64,000 nt of DNA from Cellulomonas carbonis (GTDB lineage: Bacteria > Actinomycetota > Actinomycetes > Actinomycetales > Cellulomonadaceae): contig NZ_BMEB01000001.1 in NCBI RefSeq assembly GCF_014636275.1, positions 558,001-622,000 of the forward strand, written 5' to 3'. Positions 33,035 through 41,111 of the stretch are shown here, in pieces. The notes under the pieces are model-generated. The model saw only the letters and a list, made by a program, of their open reading frames with translations. It was not told the origin of the DNA and made no database searches. Position 1 is the first letter of the stretch. Each line of letters opens with the position of its first letter. The position numbers were made by a program, and so were the translations under genes.

Positions 33035-33895
33035 TCACGGCCCCGCGGGCGGACGGTCGCGCAGGTAGCGCGCGTCGTCGTTGACGTACGCGTAGTAGAA
33101 GCCGACGAGCAGCCCGCCACCGAGGTAGTTGCCGAGCAGCGCCAGCAGCACGTTCCCCGCCGCCAGCCCGAGGTCGATGCCCTCGCGCAGCCCGACGATC
33201 GTGAACAGCACGGTGTTGGCGACCGAGTGCTCGAGCCCGAGGAACGCGAACAGGAAGACCGCGGTGATCATCACGGCGCTGCGCATGACGTCCTCGCGGA
33301 TCAGTCCGTTGTAGACGAGCAGCATCGCCATGTTGATGAGGAAGTTGCACAGCACCGCCCGGACGACGAGGTCGCCCCAGCCGGCCGGTCCGGCGGAGAC
33401 GTACTCGAGCTTGTGCTCGACCGAGGCCACCATCTCGGCGAGGACCGGCCCGTCCGCGAGCGTGCTGAAGCGCACGAGGAGCGCGACGAGCAGCCCCCCG
33501 AGCGCGTTGCCGAGGTAGCACAGGCCGAGGATGCGCAGCGCCTTGCCCCACGTCGTCCGGCGGTAGTAGCCGCCGATGGAGACGACCATCATGTTCGAGG
33601 TCAGCAGCTCGGACTTCGAGTAGTAGATGAAGACGAGCGCCCAGCCGAACGTGAGCGCGCCGACGATGCGTCCCAGCGGGCGCAGGGTGGTCGAGCCGAG
33701 GTCGATCGCGTCGAACGCGGCCACGAGCGCGTAGTTGGCCGCGTACAGCAGGCCGATGATGATGCCCGCCATGGCGGCGCGCTGGAGGTACCGGCGCGCG
33801 AGGTCGCCGGACATCGCGGTCTTCGTCTCGAGCGCGTCGAGGATCGTGCTGATGAACTGCTTGCCCGGGAAGAGGTGCAGCGGGTCGGCGGCCAT
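33035..33895 (-). CDS. Formate/nitrite transporter (FocA/NirC family)
   Basis: Pentameric-type channel subunit of 286 residues with six TM helices. Family features: FISTILDALETKTAMSGD at the N-terminus, LLYAANYALVAAF, SELLTSNMMVVSIGGYYRR (TM2 broken-helix region), GNALGGLLVAL, HSVANTVLFTIVGL and a C-terminal GNYLGGGLLVGFYYAYV. Starts at ATG 33895 (GTG 33901 possible). No formate lyase or nitrite reductase gene is adjacent, so formate, nitrite or another small monovalent anion remains open. Confidence 0.9.
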   Translation of the reverse strand: MAADPLHLFPGKQFISTILDALETKTAMSGDLARRYLQRAAMAGIIIGLLYAANYALVAAFDAIDLGSTTLRPLGRIVGALTFGWALVFIYYSKSELLTSNMMVVSIGGYYRRTTWGKALRILGLCYLGNALGGLLVALLVRFSTLADGPVLAEMVASVEHKLEYVSAGPAGWGDLVVRAVLCNFLINMAMLLVYNGLIREDVMRSAVMITAVFLFAFLGLEHSVANTVLFTIVGLREGIDLGLAAGNVLLALLGNYLGGGLLVGFYYAYVNDDARYLRDRPPAGP

Positions 33896-34080
33896 GGGCA
33901 CACCGTGCCACGGCGCGTCCGGGACGGCGTGGGCCGTCCGACCTCGTCGCGCGGTTTGACGGCGCGCACGGGTGACCGTTCACTCGTACGCATGGACGAC
34001 CCCGCGAGTACCCCGCCGCACCGGACGCACGACGCGACCCCCGGGATCACACCCGGGACGACCCTCCGGACGGTGCGGTG

Positions 34081-35409
34081 ATGGACGAGGCGACCTGGGT
34101 CAACATCGGGCTGGTCCTGCTCTTCGTTCTCGTCGGCGGGGTGTTCGCGGGCACCGAGCTCGCGCTCGTGTCGCTGCGCGACAGCCAGCTCGGCCGGCTC
34201 GAGCGGCAGGGTCGCCGCGGCGCCCGTGTGGCGGCGGTCGCGCGCGACCCGAACACGTTCCTCGCCGCGGTCCAGATCGGGGTGACCGTCGCCGGGTTCT
34301 TCTCGGCGGCCTACGGGGCCTCGACCCTCGCGCCCGACTTCGCGCCCGCGCTCGAGGCGCTCGGCCTGTCCGAGGGCCTCGCGCGCACCGTGTCGCTCGT
34401 GGCGCTCACGCTCGTGATCGCCTACCTCTCGCTGGTGCTCGGCGAGCTCGTCCCGAAGCGGCTCGCACTCCAGCGGGCGGCCTCGGTGGCCCTGGTCGTC
34501 GGCCCGCCGCTCGACCGGTTCGCGCGGCTCATGCGACCCGTGATCTGGCTCCTGTCGGTCTCGACGAACGCCGTCGTGCGGGGGCTCGGCGGCGACCCCC
34601 GCGCGACGTCGGAGCAGATGACCGAGGAGGAGCTGCGCGACATCGTCGGCTCGCACGAGGGGCTCGCCCCCGACGAGCGCCGCATCATCGACGACGTCTT
34701 CGACGCGGCCGACCGCTCGCTCGGCGAGGTGATGCGGCCGCGGGGCGAGGTGGCCTTCCTGCCCGCGTCGCTCGACGTCGCCGAGGCCGTCGCGGCCGTG
34801 CGGGACCGGCCCTACTCGCGGTACCCCGTGACGGGCGAGGACTTCGACGACGTGGTCGGCTTCCTGCACGTGCGCGACCTGCTCGGCGCCGACCCGGCCG
34901 CCCCGCTGCGCAGCCTCACGCGCGAGCTGCTCCACCTGCCCTCGACCAACCGGCTGCTGCCGTCGCTGTCGCGCATGCGCCGCGAGGGCGTGCACATCGC
35001 CGTCGTCGTCGACGAGTACGGCGGCACCGACGGGATCGTGACGCTCGAGGACCTCGTCGAGGAGCTCGTCGGGGACATCCAGGACGAGCACGACGCCCCT
35101 GTGGCGAACCCGGCCCGGAACGACGACCGCGTCACGGTCGACGCGTCGCTCACGATCGAGGAGTTCGCCGAGGAGACCGGTGTCCCGCTCGAGGACGGGC
35201 CGTACGAGACCGCTGCGGGCTGGGTGCTGGCGCAGCTCGGCCGCCTCGCCGTCGTCGGCGACGTGGTCCCGGCGCCGGGGCATGAGATCGTCGTGGTCGG
35301 GACGCGCGACCGCCGGATCACCCGGCTCGAGGTGCGACCCTCCGTCGACGCCGACGCCCCGACGCAGGACGCGGCCGACGAGGCCGGTCACGACAGGAGC
35401 ACCCGATGA
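34081..35409 (+). CDS. CNNM/CorC-type transporter-associated protein (DUF21-CBS-CorC)
   Basis: HlyC/CorC family membrane protein of 442 residues, linked to Mg2+/Co2+ efflux in related systems. An N-terminal DUF21 domain with four TM segments (GGVFAGTELALVSLRDSQLG, VQIGVTVAGFFSAAYG, LGELVPKRLAL), two CBS motifs (EVMRPRGEVAFLPA, RYPVTGEDFDDVVGFLHVRDLL and VVVDEYGGTDGIVTLEDLVEE) and a C-terminal CorC_HlyC domain (AGWVLAQLGRLAVVGDVV). ATG 34081 is used (GTG 34078 equally possible). Overlaps the DedA gene by 4 bp. Confidence 0.91.
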   Translation: MDEATWVNIGLVLLFVLVGGVFAGTELALVSLRDSQLGRLERQGRRGARVAAVARDPNTFLAAVQIGVTVAGFFSAAYGASTLAPDFAPALEALGLSEGLARTVSLVALTLVIAYLSLVLGELVPKRLALQRAASVALVVGPPLDRFARLMRPVIWLLSVSTNAVVRGLGGDPRATSEQMTEEELRDIVGSHEGLAPDERRIIDDVFDAADRSLGEVMRPRGEVAFLPASLDVAEAVAAVRDRPYSRYPVTGEDFDDVVGFLHVRDLLGADPAAPLRSLTRELLHLPSTNRLLPSLSRMRREGVHIAVVVDEYGGTDGIVTLEDLVEELVGDIQDEHDAPVANPARNDDRVTVDASLTIEEFAEETGVPLEDGPYETAAGWVLAQLGRLAVVGDVVPAPGHEIVVVGTRDRRITRLEVRPSVDADAPTQDAADEAGHDRSTR

Positions 35410-36104
35410 CCATGCTGCCCGCGGCGACGCCCGTCCTCGCCCTCGGTCCGCAGTGGCTCGACCCCGACGCGATCCTCCACTGGCTCGGGCCGCTGGCGGT
35501 GGTCGGCGTGCTCGCGATCGTGTTCGCCGAGACCGGCCTGCTCGTAGGCTTCTTCCTGCCCGGCGACTCGCTGCTGTTCACGGCGGGCATGCTCACCGCG
35601 ACGGGCTTCATCGACGTCCCTGTCCTGCTCCTGTGCGCACTCGTCTTCGCCGCCGCGTTCGCCGGCGACCAGACCGGCTACCTCATCGGGCGGAGCGCGG
35701 GACCACGCGTGTTCCGGCGGCCGGACTCGCGCGTGTTCCGCCAGGAGTACGTCGACCGGACGTACGCCTGGTTCGAGCGCTACGGCGGCCGGACGGTGGT
35801 CCTCGCGCGGTTCGTGCCCGTCGTCCGGACGTTCGCGCCCGTCGCCGCGGGCGTCGGCGGGATGAGGTACCGCACCTTCGTGACGTACAACCTCGTCGGC
35901 GCGCTGCTGTGGGGTGTCGGCGTCACGCTCGTCGGTTTCTGGCTCGGCCAGGTCGCGTTCGTCCAGGAGAACATCGAGGCGATCCTCATCGGCATCGTGG
36001 CCGTGTCGGTCGTCCCCGTGGTCGTCGAGCTGCTCCGCGGCCGCGCAGGGGGCCGTCGCGACACGGGCATGAGCGCGCCGACCGAGCGCACCCCCCACGT
36101 GTGA
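35406..36104 (+). CDS. DedA family membrane protein
   Basis: SNARE-associated/VTT-domain membrane protein of 232 residues. Signature GDSLLFTAGMLTATG, then FAGDQTGYLIGRSAGPRVF, the conserved FERYGGRTVVLARFVPVVRTFAPVAAGVGGM (Arg residues essential in DedA proteins) and NLVGALLWGVGVTLVGFWLG. DedA proteins help recycle undecaprenyl phosphate or flip phospholipids. ATGA overlap with the CorC-like gene implies cotranslation of two membrane-homeostasis proteins. Confidence 0.93.
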   Translation: MTMLPAATPVLALGPQWLDPDAILHWLGPLAVVGVLAIVFAETGLLVGFFLPGDSLLFTAGMLTATGFIDVPVLLLCALVFAAAFAGDQTGYLIGRSAGPRVFRRPDSRVFRQEYVDRTYAWFERYGGRTVVLARFVPVVRTFAPVAAGVGGMRYRTFVTYNLVGALLWGVGVTLVGFWLGQVAFVQENIEAILIGIVAVSVVPVVVELLRGRAGGRRDTGMSAPTERTPHV

Positions 36105-36221
36105 ACGCCGCCCGTGCCGCCCTGTCCGTTCCGCCTGGTTGCGCCCCGTGACGACCGCTTCCCTCTGCTAGCGTGCTGGGGCCCCCACACCCCTGCTCGC
36201 GGCTGAACGAAGGCCTGCCCC

Positions 36222-36638
36222 ATGCTCCTCATGCTGAACGCCACCGGCGACGCCATCCGGCGGGGTCGCGCGTTCGCCGTCCAGACGGCTCAGGAGCTCG
36301 GTGCCCACCCGGACACGCTGCCGGTCGTGGAGCTGCTCGCGAGCGAGCTCGTGACGAACGCCGTGAAGTTCGGCGGCGACGGCGGGCAGGTCGCGCTGAG
36401 CGTCTCGGCCGCCGAGGGCCTGCTGCGCATCGAGGTGAGCGACGACAGCACGACGCCGCCCCGCGTGGACGACGACCGGCCGGCCCACCTCGGCGGACAC
36501 GGGATGAAGCTCGTCGAGCTCCTGGCGACGGACTGGGGCGTCGTGCGGACGGGGCCCACCGACGGCAAGACGGTGTGGATGACCATGCCGCTGCACCGCT
36601 CGCTCTCCGCCGCGAGGGACGCGTCCGCCGCGTCCTGA
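36222..36638 (+). CDS. RsbW-like ATP-binding protein (HATPase_c_2)
   Basis: Small GHKL-type ATPase of 138 residues resembling the anti-sigma kinase RsbW/SpoIIAB and the stand-alone ATP-binding regulators frequent in Streptomyces-like bacteria. N-box ELLASELVTNAVKFGG, G1 EVSDDSTTPP, G2 LGGHGMKLVELLATDWG, final VWMTMPL strand. No sigma factor or anti-anti-sigma gene is adjacent. ATG 36222 has GAAGG about 8 nt upstream. Confidence 0.87.
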   Translation: MLLMLNATGDAIRRGRAFAVQTAQELGAHPDTLPVVELLASELVTNAVKFGGDGGQVALSVSAAEGLLRIEVSDDSTTPPRVDDDRPAHLGGHGMKLVELLATDWGVVRTGPTDGKTVWMTMPLHRSLSAARDASAAS

Positions 36639-36742
36639 GCGACCACGCCGCACGTCCCCTGTTGCGCCGGGTGGCGCGGGGGACGACGCTGGCCGGACAC
36701 CGCCCGCACCGACGGCCGGCGGTCCCTCGGAAGGAGACGACG

Positions 36743-36985
36743 GTGTCCCACCACGACGCGCACCACGACGACACGACCGGCGCGACCCCCCAACCCGGTG
36801 GCGGGCGCGAGGACGCGACCGGTACCGGCTCCCTCGGCGACACCGTCGCCGACCCGTCGCACGCGGCGCACCCCACCGACGGCGCTCCGTCGCCCGGGCC
36901 GCAGCCGGGCAGCACGAGCCCCCTGCCGGGTCCCGACGCGGACGACCCGGACCGCGAGGGCGACGACCGCTTCGACGCGGGCTGA
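36743..36985 (+). CDS. Small disordered His/Asp/Pro-rich protein (80 aa)
   Basis: Predicted 80-residue protein starting at GTG 36743 with a strong AAGGAGA 6 nt upstream. The sequence begins with a His/Asp-rich stretch (SHHDAHHDDTTG) and continues as Gly/Pro/Asp low complexity to DREGDDRFDAG. No TM helix or known domain. The ribosome-binding site and frame favour a real gene; function unknown. The His cluster could bind metal. Confidence 0.55.
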   Translation: MSHHDAHHDDTTGATPQPGGGREDATGTGSLGDTVADPSHAAHPTDGAPSPGPQPGSTSPLPGPDADDPDREGDDRFDAG

Positions 36986-36989
36986 GCCC

Positions 36990-37835
36990 TCAGCCGCCGA
37001 ACGGCAGCACGGGCAGCCCCGGGACGTCGACGCGGGCCCGGAAGAGGGCACCCGCGGCGGGCTCGGGGTCGTCCAGGTTCTCGCGCGACGTCGTCACGTA
37101 CAGGTCGCGCAGGTCCGGCCCGCCGAACGCGCACGCCGTGACCTGCGCGACGGGGACCGGCACCCGCTCGAGGACCTCGCCCGAGGGTGACACGCACAGG
37201 ACGACGCCCTGCCCGTGCACGGCCGTCCAGACGTTCCCGGCGGAGTCCACCGCGAGCCCGTCGGGTGAGCCCTCGGGCACGCGGTGGAACGGCCGACGCC
37301 CGCCGACCCCGTCGGGCGTCACGTCGAGGACGTCGGTCCGCCCGGTCGCGCTGTCGTTGTAGTACGCGCGACGACCGGTCGGGTCCACCGCGAAGCCGTT
37401 GGAGATCGTGACCCCCGCGAGCGCGACGGAGACCGACCGTCGCGGGTCGACGCGGTACAGGGTCGCGGCGCCCTCGGCGGCGTCGTACGCCATGCTGCCC
37501 GCGTACAGCGCGCCGAACGGGTCGCACCCGCCGTCGTTCATCCGCACGCCCGGATCCGACCAGATCTCCTGGACGTCGTCGGGCACCTCCTCGGGGTCTT
37601 CGCCGAACGCGAGGCCGCGCTCGACCGCGACCACCCACCCGCCCGAGGCCCTCGGCCGGAGGAACGCCGCGACCTCCCCGACGTGCACGCGGTCGACCGT
37701 GCCGTCGGCTCGCAGGGCGAGCACGTCGCCCGCGAGCATGTCGACCCAGCGCAGACCTCCCCACCCCGGCCACCAGCACGGGCCCTCCCCGTGGTAGGTC
37801 ACGACGTCCGTCACCTGCTCAACCGTCCGTGTCAC
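36990..37835 (-). CDS. SMP-30/gluconolactonase family protein
   Basis: Six-bladed propeller lactonase-type protein of 281 residues. Metal-site residues of the family are in place: Glu in YHGEGPCWWP, Asn in RMNDGGCDPFG, Asn in ISNGFAVDPTG and Asp in GSPDGLAVDSAGNVW. Start GTG 37835 overlaps the pxpBC stop by 4 bp (37832-37835), so it is the last gene of the oxoproline operon. It may hydrolyse a sugar lactone or another cyclic ester; a link to 5-oxoproline, itself a cyclic amide, is inference from position. Confidence 0.9.
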   Translation of the reverse strand: MTRTVEQVTDVVTYHGEGPCWWPGWGGLRWVDMLAGDVLALRADGTVDRVHVGEVAAFLRPRASGGWVVAVERGLAFGEDPEEVPDDVQEIWSDPGVRMNDGGCDPFGALYAGSMAYDAAEGAATLYRVDPRRSVSVALAGVTISNGFAVDPTGRRAYYNDSATGRTDVLDVTPDGVGGRRPFHRVPEGSPDGLAVDSAGNVWTAVHGQGVVLCVSPSGEVLERVPVPVAQVTACAFGGPDLRDLYVTTSRENLDDPEPAAGALFRARVDVPGLPVLPFGG

Positions 37836-39514
37836 GGCACCTCCTCGCGCCCCACCCCACCAGATGGCGGCCGCAGGCGCACACCCGGGGCCTCGTCCGG
37901 CACCGGGACGAGCCGCAGGCGGTCACCCGGGCGCAGCTGCGCGAGACGGTCGACGTGGGAGGCGCGCACGACGGCGACCACGGGGTACCCACCGGTCACC
38001 GGATGGTCGGCGAGGAGCGCGATCGGCAGACCCGAGGGCGGCACCTGGATCGCGCCGGGCACCGCGCCCTCGCTCGGGAGCTCGCGCACGACCGCGCGGG
38101 GAAGCGGCGGCCCGTCCAGACGCACCCCGACGCGGTTGGAGCGATCGCTGACCGTCCACTCGACCTCGTGCAGCGCGCGCCGCGCCGCCGCGGTCAGCCA
38201 GTCGTGCCGCGGGCCCGGGAGGACCTCGACGGTGCGGCCGGGCGCAAGCCCGGCCGCACCGCCGGGGTCGGAGGGCTCGCGGGCGTGCGGCACGGCGTCA
38301 CCGGGGTCGCGCCCCACGGGCAGCACGTCGCCCGCCGCGAGGGGTGCCGGCCCCAGGCCCGACAGGACGTCCGTCGACCGGCTGCCGAGGTCGAACGGGG
38401 TGTCGACGCCGCCGCGCACCGCCACGTAGGAGCGGAGGCCGCGTGCCGGCGCGCCGAGCTCGAGCGTCCAGCCGTCGGGCAGGCGCAGGGCTCGGCCGGA
38501 CCCGACCGCGGCACCGGCGTGGCCGTCCGGGCGACGCACCACCACCGGGGCCGGGGCACCCGTGACCGAGACGACGAGGTCGCCGTGGGCACGCAGCGCG
38601 AGCCCACCGAGGACGGCCTCGAGGACGGCGGCGCCGCGCGGGTTGCCGACCAGACGGTTGGCCGCCACCGCCGCCGCGCGGTCGGCGGCTCCACCGCGGG
38701 GCACGCCGTCGGACTGCCGGCCGGGGCGGCCGAGATCCTGGACGAGGGTCGACGGGCCGGGCGCGAGCACCTCGAGCGCGGACCGCCGCGGCGCCGCGTC
38801 CGCGGTGGTGACGGCATGGTGCGACGGGGCGGCCGCCCGGGTCCCCTGGGACTGCACGGCGCGGCCCGCGCCGTGCGGGCTCTGCTCGGCCGGGCGGCGC
38901 GGGCCCCCGGCCGTGGTCGCCACGGCTCGCGCGACGCGGAACACGACGGGTGTGCCCGGTCCGAGGAGGGCCGGCCGTGGCGCGGTCACGTCCCAGACCG
39001 TGCCCGAGGTCGTGCCGACGAGCTGCCAGCCCCCCGGGGAGCTGCGGGGGTACACCGCCCCGTACGGTCCGGCGAGCGCGACGCTCCCCGGCGGGACGGC
39101 GGTGCGGGGCTCGGGGCGTCGGGGCACCTCGCCGAGGGACGCGTCCGGCCGGAGGTACGCGAAGCCGGGCGCGAACCCGACGAACGCCGAGCGCCAGGTG
39201 GTTCCCGAGTGCCAGGCCACGACCGCGTCGACGCTCGTCCCGAGGGCCGCGGCCACCTCGGCGAGGTCGGGACCGTCGTACACCACGTCGAGGCGCACGG
39301 GCCGGGCGCTCTGCGCGGCGTGGGGCGCACCCGCGTCCACGTGCGCCAGCCCGAGTGCGGCCGCGCCGAGACGGCCCTCGGCGACGTGCACCAGCACGGT
39401 CTCGGCGGCCGGCACGACCTCCTCCTGCCCCGGCACGGGGTTCGCCCGCAGGTGCGCCGCGAGGGCCGCAGGATCCGCCCCACCGGTCAGGACCAGGAGC
39501 GCACGGTCCCCCAT
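37832..39514 (-). CDS. 5-oxoprolinase subunit B/C fusion (PxpBC)
   Basis: Fused allophanate-hydrolase-like subunits of the ATP-dependent 5-oxoprolinase, about 560 residues. PxpB part at residues 1-210: MGDRALLVLTGG, SAFVGFAPGFAYL, PRRPEPRTAVPPGSVAL, YPRSSPGGWQLVGTT. An Ala/Pro/Arg-rich linker of 60 residues joins the PxpC part, which begins ALEVLAPGPSTLVQDLGRPG and shows PRGGAADRAAAVAANRLVGN, and PSEGAVPGAIQVPPSGLPI. ATG 39514 is chosen because GGAGG lies 8 nt upstream and codon bias falls off before it; ATG 39637, overlapping pxpA, would add 41 low-complexity residues. Acts with PxpA to open 5-oxoproline to glutamate. Confidence 0.88.
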   Translation of the reverse strand: MGDRALLVLTGGADPAALAAHLRANPVPGQEEVVPAAETVLVHVAEGRLGAAALGLAHVDAGAPHAAQSARPVRLDVVYDGPDLAEVAAALGTSVDAVVAWHSGTTWRSAFVGFAPGFAYLRPDASLGEVPRRPEPRTAVPPGSVALAGPYGAVYPRSSPGGWQLVGTTSGTVWDVTAPRPALLGPGTPVVFRVARAVATTAGGPRRPAEQSPHGAGRAVQSQGTRAAAPSHHAVTTADAAPRRSALEVLAPGPSTLVQDLGRPGRQSDGVPRGGAADRAAAVAANRLVGNPRGAAVLEAVLGGLALRAHGDLVVSVTGAPAPVVVRRPDGHAGAAVGSGRALRLPDGWTLELGAPARGLRSYVAVRGGVDTPFDLGSRSTDVLSGLGPAPLAAGDVLPVGRDPGDAVPHAREPSDPGGAAGLAPGRTVEVLPGPRHDWLTAAARRALHEVEWTVSDRSNRVGVRLDGPPLPRAVVRELPSEGAVPGAIQVPPSGLPIALLADHPVTGGYPVVAVVRASHVDRLAQLRPGDRLRLVPVPDEAPGVRLRPPSGGVGREEVP

Positions 39515-39629
39515 GGGTCGCACCTCCAGGCGCGGCCGTCCCCCGCCGCCGGGTGACACCCCCGGCCGGGGCGCCCCGTCCGGCGGGACGTGTCCGGACG
39601 ACGCACGGGCCGACCGCGCGCCCGGCGGC

Positions 39630-40391
39630 TCACCCATGCGGCCGCACGAAGCTCGCGACGTCGACCCCCGCCCCGTCGAGCGCGCGCCGCGTCGCGACCG
39701 CGGCCGCGACCGCGGACGGCGAGTCGCCGTGCAGGCAGAGCGTCTCGACGTCGACCCGGACCGACGTCCCGTCGGCAGCCTCGACCGAGCCGTCGGTCGC
39801 CATCCGCACCGCCCGCTCCGCGATGGCGCCGGCGTCGTGCAGGACCGCACCCTCGTGCGACCGCGGGACCAGCGTGCCGTCCGGCGCGTAGGCCCGGTCG
39901 GGGAAGGCCTCGGCGACCACGCGGACCCCCGCGTCGCGTGCGACGGTCGCGACCACGCTGCCCGGCAGCACGAGCACGGGCAGCGTCGGGTCCACGTCCA
40001 GCACGCCGCGCACGAGCGCACGCGCGTGGCTCTCGTGGTGCACGACGGCGTTGTAGAGGGCGCCGTGCGGCTTGACGTACGACACGCGCGTGCCCGACGC
40101 GCGGGCGATCGCCTGGAGCGCGCCGACCTGGTACACGACCTCGTCCGTCAGCTCGGCGGGCGCCACGTCGACGAACCGGCGGCCGAAGCCCGCGAGGTCC
40201 CGGTACGACACATGAGCACCGACGACGACGCCGTGCCGCACAGCCGCCTCGCACGTGACGCGCGCCGTGCGCGCATCGCCCCCGTGGAACCCGCACGCCA
40301 CGTTGGCGCTCGTGACGTGCGGCAGGATCGCCGCGTCGTCACCCATCGTCCAGGCGCCGAACGACTCACCGAGGTCGCTGTTCAGGTCCAC
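39630..40391 (-). CDS. pxpA: 5-oxoprolinase subunit A (PxpA, LamB/YcsF family)
   Basis: Subunit A of ATP-dependent 5-oxoprolinase, 253 residues, length normal. Landmarks: MDLNSDLGESFGAWTMGDD at the start, SANVACGFHGGDARTAR, GAHVSYRDLAGFGRRFVD, YVKPHGALYNAVVHH and ETLCLHGDSPSAVAAA. These match the LamB/YcsF family throughout. GTG 40391 begins at the conserved N-terminus. First gene of pxpA-pxpBC-SMP30; the operon converts 5-oxoproline, a by-product of glutamine and N-terminal Gln cyclisation, to glutamate. Confidence 0.95.
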   Translation of the reverse strand: MDLNSDLGESFGAWTMGDDAAILPHVTSANVACGFHGGDARTARVTCEAAVRHGVVVGAHVSYRDLAGFGRRFVDVAPAELTDEVVYQVGALQAIARASGTRVSYVKPHGALYNAVVHHESHARALVRGVLDVDPTLPVLVLPGSVVATVARDAGVRVVAEAFPDRAYAPDGTLVPRSHEGAVLHDAGAIAERAVRMATDGSVEAADGTSVRVDVETLCLHGDSPSAVAAAVATRRALDGAGVDVASFVRPHG

Positions 40392-40461
40392 GGGTCAAGC
40401 GTCGCACCTGCCGACAGGTCGTCGCGCCGCTTCCGCCCGCGCCCGGGCACCGCTCGCGCGG

Positions 40462-40986
40462 TCACGCCCGGTGCGCCGCCGGCCGCTCGACGCGGTGCAG
40501 CTCCACGTCGGCGAAGCCCTCGACCTCGGAGCCGATCCGCGCGGTCATGAAGGTCGCCCAGGGCTGACGGCGGCGGTCCGTCGGCGAGCCGGGGTTGAGC
40601 AGCCGCACGCCGCGTCCGGTCGTGGTGTCCCACGGGATGTGGCTGTGCCCGAAGACGACGAGGTCGGTCGAGTCCGCGAAGGCGGCGTCGAGGCGACGCT
40701 CGCGACCGCTCGCGGCACCGGTCTCGTGCACGACGGCGACGCGCACGCCGTCGACGACCCCGCGCGCGACCTCGGGGAGGCGACGGCGCAGCCCGGGCGG
40801 GTCGTTGTTCCCCCAGCACGCGAGCAGTGCCGACGCGCGCGCCTCGAGCTCGTCGAGCAGGCCCTCCTCGACCCAGTCCCCCGCGTGCACGACGAGGTCC
40901 GCCGCCTCGACCGCGTCCCAGACCGCGGCCGGGAGGCTGCGCGCGCGCCGCGGCCAGTGCGTGTCGGCGAGGAGGAGCACGTCCAC
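40462..40986 (-). CDS. Metallophosphoesterase, YfcE/MJ0936-type
   Basis: Cytoplasmic phosphodiesterase of 174 residues with a two-metal calcineurin-like site: DTHW (instead of DTHG), HAGDW, CWGNNDPPG and GHSHIPW, followed by LLNPGSPTDRRRQP, the usual end of the YfcE/MJ0936 group. Start GTG 40986. It stands 70 bp upstream of pxpA on the same strand and may share its promoter. Natural substrate unknown. Confidence 0.9.
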   Translation of the reverse strand: MDVLLLADTHWPRRARSLPAAVWDAVEAADLVVHAGDWVEEGLLDELEARASALLACWGNNDPPGLRRRLPEVARGVVDGVRVAVVHETGAASGRERRLDAAFADSTDLVVFGHSHIPWDTTTGRGVRLLNPGSPTDRRRQPWATFMTARIGSEVEGFADVELHRVERPAAHRA

Positions 40987-41111
40987 GCACCGACGCTAGC
41001 GCCGACGAGGACGTCGCGCCGTCGCGGCCGACCGGGTGGAGCGCCGACGCGCGGACGACGGGGGGCCGACCTACGGTCGAGGCACGAGCACCGACCCTGT
41101 GAGGAGCGCTC

